Part shown: in pieces, positions 12,101 to 22,590 of the stretch
How the letters are laid out: every line of letters begins with the position of its first letter
Numbering within the stretch: position 1 is the first letter of the stretch
Assembly (NCBI GenBank): GCA_036346225.1
Contig: JARFIW010001104.1
Span: forward strand, 3,994,001-4,058,000
From: Platerodrilus igneus
Taxonomy: Eukaryota > Arthropoda > Insecta > Coleoptera > Lycidae
Direction of reading: 5' to 3'
Length of the DNA: 64,000 nucleotides
The notes under the pieces: model-generated
Database searches by the model: none
What the model was told of the DNA's origin: nothing
The model's input: the letters and a program-made list of their open reading frames with translations, nothing else
Made by a program: the position numbers and the translations under genes

Positions 12101-13892
12101 CCGTACTTTGAAAACAATGCACGCTTTTTTTTTTTTGTTTGACAAGATAGAGATGGCTTGCGTGTATTTGTGAGTTTTCCCGCGTATACTCATTCTAATC
12201 CGATTTTCTTTTTAGCTTTTTTTAGCTGGCCTGTATTTAAGGCTTAAATTAAACACCTGTACTATTAAGAAAATCAACATTCGCTATTTTTAATTTTAAC
12301 ATAATTCGTATGGAATAAATTTACATTTAATGCTTAAATATAACACCCGTAATATTGACAATAGCTACATTTAAAACTTGCTATTGCTATTGAGAAAATC
12401 GAATTATTAATCTTTTTTTTTTATTTCACTGAATTTTATTACATGTTAGCCGCGAAATGCGCACTTCGTGGATCCACTATCAAATTTGCCCTTTACAATA
12501 TCACTAAAATTTAATACTCTTATTTGTCATGCGAATCAAGAATTTGGTTTTGTTTTTATTTATTTTTAGTTGTTAATAGATAATCGGGACGATGTGCTTA
12601 ATTTTTTTTGTGCTCTATTTTTTTTTGGTATTTAGGTAAATCCCCACTCTCCGCGTTTGATAGCTAGCCTTGTACTTACATTTCGTCCGGCTACGTCATT
12701 GTACATTTGCCTTCTTATCGAGTGCCTGATAATGGTTTTAAAATTGTTACGTTTATTTTCGACAATGGATTCAGATGCGTCCTTTTTTGTGGTAATTCGT
12801 TTTTCATTCATCTAGCTTCTGTATCTATTTAAAACCCCATGCTGTATTTTTACCTCGTTACAATATTACGCGCAGTCATAATATTTCTACTCAAATCTAT
12901 TCATGCTAAAAGCGAAAATTTGTTCGATGGAATAGTTTATATCCGGTATATTTTATTTTTCTACAATGAATACGCTTTCTAATAATTCCGCAACTCAAAC
13001 CCATTGTGCTTTAAAACGAAACTTGATGCTATAATTAATTAGTCGATACCTTGTTTGAGGTATCAGTTGATTTGTTCAACATTCCGATAACATATAATTA
13101 CTTTCTCTGTTGTTTCATTCTAAACCTTTGTCTAAATAGTGTATTGAACTATTCCGATAAAACCGTATTTTCCAGTTTCAATCGTTCGATAAGGCGAATG
13201 TTGGCATTTCAAATTCGTGTTATTAGAACTCATTTTTGAACTTGACTCTGCAGCTTATGCGTCGAGATGTTTGTTGCATGGTTCGGCACCGTACTTTGAA
13301 AACAATGCACGCTTTTTTTTTGTTTGACAAGATAGAGATGGCTTGCGTGTATTTGTGAGTTTTCCCGCGTATACTCATTCTAATCCGATTTTCTTTTTAG
13401 CTTTTTTTAGCTGGCCTGTATTTAAGGCTTAAATTAAACACCTGTACTATTAAGAAAATCAACATTCGCTATTTTTAATTTTAACATAATTCGTATGGAA
13501 TAAATTTACATTTAATGCTTAAATATAACACCCGTAATATTGACAATAGCTACATTTAAAACTTGCTATTGCTATTGAGAAAATCGAATTATTAATCTTT
13601 TTTTTTTATTTCACTGAATTTTATTACATGTTAGCCGCGAAATGCGCACTTCGTGGATCCACTATCAAATTTGCCCTTTACAATAACACTAAAATTTAAT
13701 ACTTTTATTTGTCATGCGAATCAAGAATTTTGTTTTGTTTTTATTTATTTTTAGTTGTTAATAGATAATCGTGGACGATGTGCTTAATTTTTTTTGTGCT
13801 CTATTTTTTTTTGTATTTAGGTGAATCCCCCCACTCTCCGCGTTTGATAGCTAGCCTGGTACTTACGTTTCCTCTGGCTACGTCATTGTACG
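9181..13892 (+). repeat. Tandem array of truncated LTR units (4 copies)
   Basis: Units begin at 9181, 10374, 11558 and 12745, giving lengths of 1193, 1184, 1187 and about 1148 bases. Each is the first 60 percent of the LTR with the same internal loss of about 300 bases and the same end just before the TATA box. The first three are followed by a roughly 43-base linker containing CTTCTTATCGAGTGCCTGAT, the same sequence that flanks the 5' LTR at 1114-1153. A 62-codon open frame recurs in each unit but has no recognisable features and probably is not a gene. Confidence 0.9.
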
Positions 13893-14420
13893 TGGCAAAA
13901 TTAATTGCGAAACATTATTCTTAAAACTTTCCACCAATTATTTGAAGTCGAAAAATATAAAATTCTAGGATTATCCCAAAAAACTAAGTTTCTTGTGATG
14001 TTTTTGTGACGCTATTTAAGAAGTGGGTGGAATAAGGGACAAAAACTGCTCTAAATTTGATGACTAATATAGATCTGTACCCATGTTAATTTTGTTTTCG
14101 CATCCTCGTCTCTATGCCACTCGCATTTTTTAAAATTTTATTCAAAAATATTGTTAAATCAGATCTGTCTGAAATAAAAAGAAACCCTTAAAATAATACT
14201 CGTAAATTTAAAGGTTTTCTTTTGTTATTAAAATGAATAATTGTTATTTGTGATAGAAAATATCAGAAGTACCGTCTAATGTTATCCAATAAAATTTTGT
14301 ACTGTGCAAGATATTAAAAATTTTTGGTTTGATTTTTGTCACTCAGAATATGAATAATTTCAATTTAAATTTTGTCACCTAAATAGTGTGTCATGCCTTT
14401 TCCTTTCAATTGTTTTCTTT
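13893..14420. other. AT-rich spacer, nothing recognised
   Basis: Unique-looking AT-rich DNA between the LTR array and the mariner. No coding or repeat signal seen. Confidence 0.6.
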
Positions 14421-15698
14421 TACGAGGCTTGTTCAATTGAAACTCATCTTTGGTTCAGGAAAAAATTTATTGACAACTAAATTTACAAATAATTATCACT
14501 ACGACTAAGGCACATATCCCATTGTTTCGTCAACCTATGTATACCCTGCCTAAAGAAATCTTGTGGGTGCTGCTCGAAAAATTCTTTCACGGCGTTTTGT
14601 ACTTCTTCGTCCGACTGAAAACGGTTACCTTTTAACGCTTTTTTCAGTGGCCCAAAGATGTGAAAATCGCAAGGCGATAAATCGAGACTATTGGGCAGAT
14701 GCTTTAATATCCTCCATTTCTTTCGCTGTAGATTTTCTTTCACTACGTTAGCAACATGAGGTCGAGCATTGTCGTGAAGCAGAATGACACCACGTGAAAG
14801 CTTCCCAGGACGTTTTCGTCTTATTGCTTGATGAAGCTTGTTCAAAGTTTCACTATTCAGGTTTGCGTTGATATGCACCCGAGGTTCTGTAAATTCTATC
14901 AACAAGGGTTCTTCATGGTCGAAAAAAAATGTCAACAAGACCTTACCGGCAGAAGGTTGAACTTTAAACTTCTATGGTGGTGGAGAATTTGCGTGTTTCC
15001 ATTGCATCGATGACAACTTACTGGATGGTTCAAAATAATGACACCAAGATTCGTCGCCAGCAATTATTGACGAGAAAAAATCGTTACCATTTTGTCTGTA
15101 TTTCGTGAGGTGTTGCAAAGATAAGCCCATTCGCAAGCTTTTTGGTTTTTTGACAAAAGGCGAGGAACCCATTTTCTCAAAAACTTTGTTGTTGCCTAGT
15201 TTGTATACGATGCAATGAACAGATCCGATACTCACACCGAGATTTTCTGAAATTATTCTGATTGAAACTCGACGATTTTTTTAATCAGGCCTTCCACACA
15301 TGCCATATTCCTGTCTGTTGACGCAGTACACATTGCACCTGATCGCGACTTATCATTCGTCCCTTCGCGTCCATTCTTAAATTTTCGACACCATTCAGTT
15401 GGATACGCAAAACATGCGTTTTCATACACTGCTTGCATTCGTGTATGAATTTCCAATGTTTGCAAACCTTCAGCACACAGAAATTGAATGACCGCATGCG
15501 GAACACATTTGGCCGGATTGTTAACAATCGTCATTTCAAAATCATAATACCTAAAATCGCTGTTAAATATATACGAGAGAAACTGACCAGTGGGAAGTTT
15601 ATAAACACCACTAACGTTGCAAAACGTCAGTTGAATGATTACAATTATTTCCAAGGCCAACCTGACCAAAGATGGGTTTTGATTGAACAAGCCTCGTA
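14421..15698 (-). mobile_element. Mariner-family DNA transposon
   Basis: The element proper is 14423-15696 (1274 bases), flanked by TA on both sides (14421-14422 and 15697-15698). The inverted ends start CGAGGCTTGTTCAAT and match over roughly 30 bases with a few differences. The transposase reads on the minus strand. Length, TA target and ends are as expected for a complete mariner. Confidence 0.95.
14483..15534 (-). pseudogene. Mariner transposase, two lesions
   Basis: The protein would cut and rejoin DNA at the element ends. The N-terminal helix-turn-helix half (start near 15534) contains EGLQTLEIHTRMQAVYENA and GREG...DKSRSG, as in mariner HTH regions. The catalytic half has AGDESWCHYF (first Asp), LLHDNARPH (second Asp) and LDLSPCDFHIF (third Asp). 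Exactly 34 residues separate the second and third Asp, the mariner DD34D spacing. About 350 codons matches the family. Lesions: a one-base loss in an A run near 15275, and an in-frame TAG at about 14969 just after the SPPP motif. All three catalytic residues are present, so it is relatively recently dead. Confidence 0.93.
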
Positions 15699-16410
15699 AT
15701 AGACTCAATCTTACTAACTGTTTCAATTCTAGAAAATTGCTGTTGCTGCTAGAAACATGCTTGTTATTTTCTACCTTTAGCGTTAAATTTTGCCGGGCTC
15801 TATATTAAAAAATTATCAATTGAAAAACAGCCCATGGATGTGCTTTCCTTTGATTAATAATATGCTCAGAGACGAAATCAATCGTGGAATAGACTTTTAG
15901 CGATTTTTAAAATGCAATAAATTTTTTAAAGCAGTCAATGTGCATATTTGATTTTTCACCTAATAAGGTGATGCTGATAGATTTCTACCTCGAGGAATCA
16001 ACATCTACCTACCTTTGTCTCCGGACGAAACAAGGTGAGCAGCGGAACGGTGACAACTCGAGGGCGTTTTCCAGCTATGCGGGGTGCCAAGGAATGGGGA
16101 CACAAGCGAAATCGTTGAGAATGCACATCCGTCAGTCTTGTTCGACGAGCTACCTGACGATGGAGCGGCCTGTGGCTAATAGCCATCCTGACGGTCGAAA
16201 ACCACAGGCCGATGGACCTAGGATTTGGATATCGTATAGTTGGGGAACAATCAAGAGGAAGATCCGGGAAGCTACTCACCTCATCAACCACCCGCCAAAA
16301 CATGGCAAAATCTGTAACAGCAGATAGCAAGACAGCCAAAATCAATATTGATTAATGCTGTAAAAGGAAGTTGGCCTGAGAGGTCCAGGATCGACTAAGC
16401 TGAGCTCACA
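15699..16410. other. Unassigned stretch with a GC-richer core
   Basis: About 15985-16340 is noticeably less AT-rich than its surroundings. It holds open frames on both strands (129 codons plus, 115 codons minus) with no recognised motif. It lies directly upstream of a Penelope RT fragment and could be part of that element, but I cannot show this. Confidence 0.4.
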
Positions 16411-16800
16411 CTAAATTCTACATATTTTACGTACAATGGAAAAACGTACAGAAAAATAAACGGATGTGCGATGGGCAAAACTCTGTCGAGTGTCGTCGCG
16501 CAGTTGGTACTAGAACAACTAAAGAACAATGTAACAAAAATCAGATTTTAACCTTCCGTTCTTTTATACATACGTCGATGGTTGCATTTGTGCCATACCG
16601 AAGGAAAAATGCACTTATGCCATAGAAACATTTAACAACTTCCACAAAAAGATTCAGCATGCATTTACTATGGAGATTAGACGAATAATAAAATAAATTT
16701 TTTAGATGTCACACTCCACCTGATAATAACACAATAAAAACGGAATGATCTGGGCGGTATTTAAATTTTGAATCGCAAAATAATACATACCACCACATAA
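16411..16800 (+). pseudogene. Penelope-like RT fragment
   Basis: In shifting frames the sequence reads GCAMGKTLSSVVAQLVLEQL (the family's GxxMGSPLSP region), then FYTYVDGCICAIPKEKC (the YVDD box with the last Asp changed to Gly), then NFLDVTLHL. This order is that of the palm domain of Penelope-like reverse transcriptases. Several frameshifts and the damaged YVDD box show it is dead. No GIY-YIG part is visible here. Confidence 0.7.
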
Positions 16801-16811
16801 TACAAACGTAC

Positions 16812-17720
16812 CACTGAATCTTGGTGAAATAGGGCATATAATTAGAAAACAATAGAAGGGAATCGAGCTGTATATCGGCTGTTGTGAGAATTGCAGGAAA
16901 CGGTGTAGACTAGCTCAGAACATAAATAAGCTGAGGTACAAATCCAACCAGTTGCAAGATGTAAAACCCAATGATGAAAAAATAAATGCTCTTAAATCTG
17001 ATGATTATTATAAATAACTACAGGCGTTGGTTGTGAAATAGTTTCAACTAATGTTAACTGTGCGAAAGGATAAATTGGAAAAACTATTAATTCGACAAAG
17101 GTTCAGGTGCTGGGGGAACTTGGCAGTCACAGACTGCTAACCCCCCTTCACATACCACTGAATATCGGGGAAATGGGGTATATAACTGTAAAACAATAGA
17201 AGGTGATCGAACTGCATCAAACAAGAAAGAACAGCACCTATGTTCAAAAACAACGAACATAGATACAAGAAGAAAACTGTTCAAAGCATAGTGTGGAGTA
17301 CAGCACAGTACATCTATGAAATAGGGGCAGTAGGAAAAACAGACAGAAAGAGATAGAAGCCTTCTGGAATGTAGTGCTTCAGATGTATGAGAATAGTAGC
17401 ATGGACAGACAAAGTTAATAACAAGTAGGTTGTAGAAATAGTAGAGGAATAAAAATATCTGTGGAAAATGAAAAAATAGGAGAAATAGAAGGACAGAATA
17501 CGTTCTAAGGCATTTCTGGAGAATTGTACGAGATATACTGCAAGCAGAAATAGGAAAAGAGAGGTAGAGGTAGACTGAGATCAGACTTTCGCACACAGAT
17601 AGTGATAGATACAGATTGTGCAAATTTCAGGAAAATGTGTAGGTTGGTTCAGACTAGGAAACAATGAGGGTACGCGTCCAACCAGTTCTAAGACTGAAGA
17701 CCTAATGATGATGATGAATA
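16812..17720 (+). repeat. RTE-type LINE 3' ends, two decayed copies
   Basis: Two related 3' ends occur: about 16893-16980 and 17380-17715. The longer one encodes pieces of the RT C-terminus (GRGRLRSDFRTQIV and FRKMCRLVQTRK) and finishes with ATGATGATG, the usual RTE 3' signature. A block of about 65 bases (16812-16880 and 17155-17220) is also repeated. Both are 5'-truncated and full of stops. Confidence 0.65.
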
Positions 17721-18030
17721 ATATGACAAAAAAAGCAGTGATTTTTGGAAGGTGATAGGGCTATTAAGCTGTCGGGCGGAAAATACCAAAAAAACGCAAT
17801 TAAAAAACAAAATGTGTACTAGTTGAAAATAATTATCCAAAAACGTTAGTTGACAATATTTTAAAAAAATAAACAAATGTTGCATTCTCACATTAACGTT
17901 TATTTATTTATTTATTATTAGATACTCAACAGGAATAACACAACTACAGAGTAACGGTACATAAAATACATTCTAAAATCTATAGTAACCAAGTTGATTA
18001 ATACGTTGTAAGATGTCATAAAGAGATCAC

Positions 18031-18220
18031 TGTTAATATTAATAGAATTGGCAATCCTGCCATGCTCTTGAAAAAAGGTAACGTATGTGGCGTAGTAGGC
18101 AGACGCTGCAGTCGTAAAAAGAATCGGGTAATGTCATGTAAATGAAAACAGTTTATTTTCTATGTACTGGTGTTCTAATAAAATATATTACTCAAATTCC
18201 ACTAATTTATTTACTTAACA
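18031..18220 (+). repeat. copia 5' LTR
   Basis: Starts TGTTAATATT and ends TTACTTAACA. Identical to the 3' LTR except two adjacent bases near 18186. Confidence 0.97.
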
Positions 18221-18221
18221 T

Positions 18222-18236
18222 TGGTTATGGGCCCAG
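18222..18236 (+). promoter_or_regulatory. Primer-binding site (initiator tRNA-Met type)
   Basis: TGGTTATGGGCCCAG directly follows the LTR. This is the typical copia primer site, complementary to an internal part of initiator methionine tRNA. Confidence 0.85.
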
Positions 18237-18243
18237 GAAAGAG

Positions 18244-18245
<2 letters not shown>

Positions 18246-18289
<44 letters not shown>
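18246..18289. repeat. (TA)n inside the copia leader
   Basis: About 42 bases of TA repeat between the primer site and gag. It lies within the element, so it either travelled with it or expanded after insertion. Confidence 0.97.
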
Positions 18290-18292
<3 letters not shown>

Positions 18293-18380
18293 GCTGCATT
18301 TAAGTTGCAGGAAACACGTGGAATCGTTTTGAGGTTAAGTTACAATTTTCTGCCGCCGTGTTTTTCTACTTAATTTTGAA

Positions 18381-20289
18381 ATGGAATCCGACTAGAAAAT
18401 AAACACGGCATTGTACCTTTGCGGGAATTAATTTCGACAATTGGAAATTTAGAATGCAATCAGTGCTGAAGGCGATGGAGGTGGATGAAGTTTTGAAAGA
18501 TGTTAAGCTGGAGGCGCAAAATGATGCATGGCACAAAAAGAACAACAAAGCAATGATGGTGATTGTGCAAAGTGTAGCAGACTCGCATTTAGAATACGTG
18601 AAAGGTATAGAGAATGCTGCACAGATGATTGCTAAGCTGGAATGCATATTTGCTAAGCGTGGCACATGTTCAAAGTTCTATTTGTTAGAGGAATTAATTT
18701 CTTTAAAATACGTCTGTAATACAGATTTACAAGATCACTTTGCTAAATCTGATAAAATATTTCGTGAACTGAAAAATTTAGGAAGCAATTTTGACGAATC
18801 GGACATGGCATGTTTTTTGTTATTGTCTATGCCACCCGATTATGAAAATGTTGTGACTGCAATTAGAACGTTATCTGAAAACGATTTGAAGCTGGAGTTT
18901 GTTAAAAGCAGATTATTAGAATTCAATGTGAATAAAAACTCTAGCAAAAGTGAAAAAGGTGTTGCATCATCCTTTTCAGCAGAAAAAGTTATAAAATGTT
19001 TTAAATGTGGCAAGCATGGCCACATGAAAAGTGTTTGTGGAATTAAATGTTATACTTGTCATAAATATGGTCATAAGGCAAATCAATGCAACCAGAAAAG
19101 GAAGGATATTAAGAAAAATACAGCTAGCTATGCAGAATGTGAAATTACATCAAGTGGTGAATCTTCAAGACAGTCTATTGCTTTCTGTGCCGCATTAAAA
19201 CTGGCATCAACAAAAGTAATAGAATGGTATGCCGATTCGGGCGCTACGCATCATTATACGAATGATGAGAGTCTTTTATTTAATAAAAGAAGTTTTGAAG
19301 ATCCCAAGCTTATTCAATTAGCTGCTCAGGACAAGTCTATGACTGCAACCTGTGTGGGTGATATAAATGTTATATCACTTGTTGAAAACAAGAAAATACT
19401 AGTTACTTTGGAAAATGTAATGTGTGTTCCTGGTTTAAGAGTGAACTTATTGTCAGTTTCAACTATAGAAAAAACCGGTTACAAGATTGTTTATTGTAAC
19501 GGTAATGTGTTGATTGGAAAGCGTAAAATGGTTTATGCCTTAGGTAAACGTGTAAATAATCTGTACAAGTTGGCGTTTCATGTGGCTGATAAAACAGAAA
19601 GTGCAAATTTAGCTATGAAACCTGATATTGAACTTTGGCATAAACGTTACGGTCATTTGAACTATAATTCGTTGGTAAAAATTAATACTTTAAATTTAGT
19701 TGATGGGTTAAATTTTACTGATAAGAAAAGTAAAGAAATTTGTGAAGTTTGTGTGAAATCTAAGCAAAAATGTTTGCCGTATTATTCCAAAAAGACGCGG
19801 TCCCGTAGAGTGTTAGAATTGGTTCATACCGACGTGTGTGGGCCAATTACACCACTGTCACATAATGAAAATCGCTATTTTATTACCTTTGTAGATGATT
19901 ATTCTCGATTTGTAATGATCTATGTAATTAAAAGCAAAGGTGAAGTTTTAAACTGTTTTAAGGATTATGAAGCAAAGGTATCTGCACTTTGTGACAAGAA
20001 ACTATCAAGATTAAAATGTGACAATGGTGGCGAATATTGTTCAAAATTACTACAAACATTTTGTACTGAAAAAGGAATTGAAATTTGTTACACTCCACCA
20101 TATACTCCACAGTTGAATGGTGTTGCCGAAAGGATGAACCAAACATTATTAGACAAAGCAAGATCAATGATCATGCAATCGGGCATGGACAGAACTTTCT
20201 GGGAAGATGCGGTGTTTACTGCGGCATACATAACTAATAGAACACAATCGTGTGTTGTTTATGATAAAACTCCTATGAATTATGGCTAG
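18381..20289 (+). pseudogene. copia gag-protease-integrase region
   Basis: An upstream ATG (18381) meets TAG at 18393. A shift near 18430 is then needed to join KINTALYLCGN to NFDNWKFRM, the usual copia gag start, so the original N-terminus is damaged. The open frame from 18454 gives 611 residues: gag, two CCHC knuckles (residues 182-195 and 199-212), protease DSG (261-263), HHCC zinc-binding region (H396/H401, C430/C433), and integrase D460, D523 and E559. The last two are separated by 35 residues. The polyprotein packages, processes and integrates the element. The frame ends early at TAG 20287 because one base is missing near 20273; pol continues in another frame from 20313. Confidence 0.93.
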
Positions 20290-22244
20290 GTAGAAAGCCA
20301 AATGTTTCAAACATGAAAACTTTTGGGTGCACAGCTTATGCTCGTGTACCAGATTTATTGAGGAATAAGCTAGATGATAAAAGCTTGAAATGCAGATTTA
20401 TTGGTTATGCTGAAAATGGTTATCGCTTATGGCAAGAAGATGAAAATAAAGTAATTCACAGCAGGAATGTAGTATTTGATGAATGCAATTTTAATATAAT
20501 CAAGCCAGATAAAAATGAATTAAAACATACCATAAATAGCATCAGCCAAGATAATTATGAGAGCGATTATGATGTTGAAAATGGTGTGACTGATCAGGAA
20601 GTTAAAAATGATTCTGAAAGACCAAAACGTAATAGAAAATTACCATCCAGATTTAATGATTATGAGGTCGACATAAGTTGTTTAGCATTATTGAGTGAGT
20701 TTACAGATATACCAAAGTCCTATGCTGAAGCAAAAGCATCTAAAGCATGGAATTTATGGGAACAGGCGATCATGAACGAGCTAGAAGCATTGAAGGAAAA
20801 TAAGACTTGGCAGTTAGTTGAAAATCCAGGCAATTCAGAAGTATTGACAAATCACTGGGTATTTCGTATTAAAGAAGATGGAAATGGACAACAACTTTAT
20901 AAACCAAGGTTGGTAGTAAGAGGTTTTGAACAAAATAATTTTGTTGACATTTCTAAGTTGCATGCTCCAGTTGCCAAACTTTCAACATTAAGAATTTTAT
21001 TATCAGTTAGCAATTATTACAATTTGGCATTGGAGCAATTAGATGTTAAGAATGCCTTTTTAAATGGTTGTCTTAAGCAAACTGTTTTCATGAAAATACC
21101 AGAGGGGTTGGAGGTTAAATGTACTGACAAAACTAAAGTTTGCCTATTAAAAAGAGCAATGTATGGTCTCAAAGAAGCACCTAAAATATGGAACCAAACA
21201 ATTAATGATTTTATGTCTAGTTTGGGTTTTATTCGTTCAAAATCAGATTACTGCTTATATAGTTTTGTTGATGAAAATGTGAGATGTTATTTACTCCTGT
21301 ACGTGGATGATATTTTAATATCGAGTAATAGTACTGAATTTTCACACTTGCTTAAGTCAAAATTATGTCAAACTTTTAAAATAAGGTCCTTAGATAATGT
21401 AAATAATTTCTTAGGTTTGAGGATTTTACAAGACTTAGATAATCATGTTATCACTATTGATCAAATGCATTCAATTGAGAATTTGGTTAAAAGATTTAAT
21501 ATAGAAAACTGCAAACATGTTAATACTCCAGTGGAGAAAAATTTAAATTTGCAAAGAAATTATGATTATAAATTAAATACGAAATTACCTTACAAAGAAT
21601 TGCTAGGATGTTTAATGTATATAATGATGGGTACTAGGCCGGATATTTGTTTTAGTAGTAGTTATTTTGGTCGTTTTCAAGATTGTGCGACTGATGAACA
21701 CTTTAAACACCTTTTGCGAGTTTTAAAGTATTTAAAGTCTACAATTAATTATAAGTTACGTTTTTACTATTCCAATACTGGTCTGGTAGGTTATTCGGAT
21801 TCAGATTGGGCTAATGATATTGAAGATCGAAAATCAGTTAGTGGTTACTGTTTCAAATTATTTGATAATCTAGTATCTTGGAGTTCGAAAAAACAATGTA
21901 TTGTAACTTTATCAAGTACCGAATCAGAATTTGTTGCTGTTTGTGCTGCTTCGTGCGAACTATTGCATATTAAAAATTTGCTAACTGATTTGTGTTTAGA
22001 TTATAAGTTACCATTTATATTGTACGAAGATAACCAAAGTGCAATTAAACTTTTGCAGAATTTTGAAAATAATAAAAGATGTAAACATATAGTTGTTAAA
22101 TTGCATTTTGTGTTTGACTTAATTATTAAGGGCACTATACAGGTTAATTATATTTGTACAAACGAACAATTAGCAGACATTTTTACAAAATCATTGGGTC
22201 AGGTGAAGTTCTCGAATTTTATTAAAATGTTAGGATTATCTTAA
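20290..22244 (+). pseudogene. copia RT-RNase H region
   Basis: Continues the polyprotein in a shifted frame (open from 20313, 643 residues). It has the reverse transcriptase LDVKNAFLNG block, the catalytic YVDDILIS box, and RNase H (YSDSDWANDIEDRKSVSGY, then STESEFVA and EDNQSAI). These copy element RNA into DNA and remove the RNA strand. RT and RNase H catalytic acids are all present. The stop is TAA at 22242-22244, about 40 bases before the 3' LTR. Only the single-base shift separates this from the upstream part. Confidence 0.95.
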
Positions 22245-22270
22245 TAATAATAGTTTCTTGTAGAATGCCA

Positions 22271-22284
22271 GGCTTGAGGGAGGG
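22271..22284 (+). promoter_or_regulatory. Polypurine tract of copia
   Basis: GGCTTGAGGGAGGG abuts the 3' LTR, where plus-strand DNA priming starts in LTR elements. Confidence 0.8.
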
Positions 22285-22474
22285 TGTTAATATTAATAGA
22301 ATTGGCAATCCTGCCATGCTCTTGAAAAAAGGTAACGTATGTGGCGTAGTAGGCAGACGCTGCAGTCGTAAAAAGAATCGGGTAATGTCATGTAAATGAA
22401 AACAGTTTATTTTCTATGTACTGGTGTTCTAATAAAATAGTTTACTCAAATTCCACTAATTTATTTACTTAACA
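22285..22474 (+). repeat. copia 3' LTR
   Basis: Same 190 bases as the 5' LTR with a two-base difference. Confidence 0.97.
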
Positions 22475-22590
22475 TTCACATTGATTCGCTATATCATTGT
22501 ACAACCTACACGTAGTGTATAGCTGTAAATTAATTTGAAGATTTGCTCTGGGAATTTATGTGAAATGAAAGGTGTTAGGTGATCGAATGG

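Larger units (their letters stand above)
18026..22479 (+). mobile_element. Ty1/copia retrotransposon, near full length
   Basis: 190-base LTRs (18031-18220 and 22285-22474) differ at only two positions, so the insertion is young. The flanking five bases are ATCAC on the left and TTCAC on the right, a target duplication with one mismatch. It has a primer-binding site, a polypurine tract and gag-protease-integrase-RT-RNase H order, the copia arrangement. It sits inside a Jockey-like LINE. Coding is broken by one mid-pol frameshift and a damaged extreme N-terminus. Confidence 0.97.

Noticed and set aside
9490..13239. A 62-codon frame repeated four times (start MFEVSVDLFN) in the tandem array
   Set aside because: It simply recurs with the 1.19 kb DNA unit, is hydrophobic without motif, and is broken in the longer LTR copies, so it is a by-product of the repeat.
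15938..16345. Overlapping frames of 129 (plus) and 115 (minus) codons in a GC-richer patch
   Set aside because: Long frames on both strands are expected where stop codons are rarer; no motif on either, so not called a gene.
17087..17623. 178-codon minus-strand frame with many Tyr, Phe and Ser
   Set aside because: It is the reverse strand of an RTE 3' remnant read on the plus strand.
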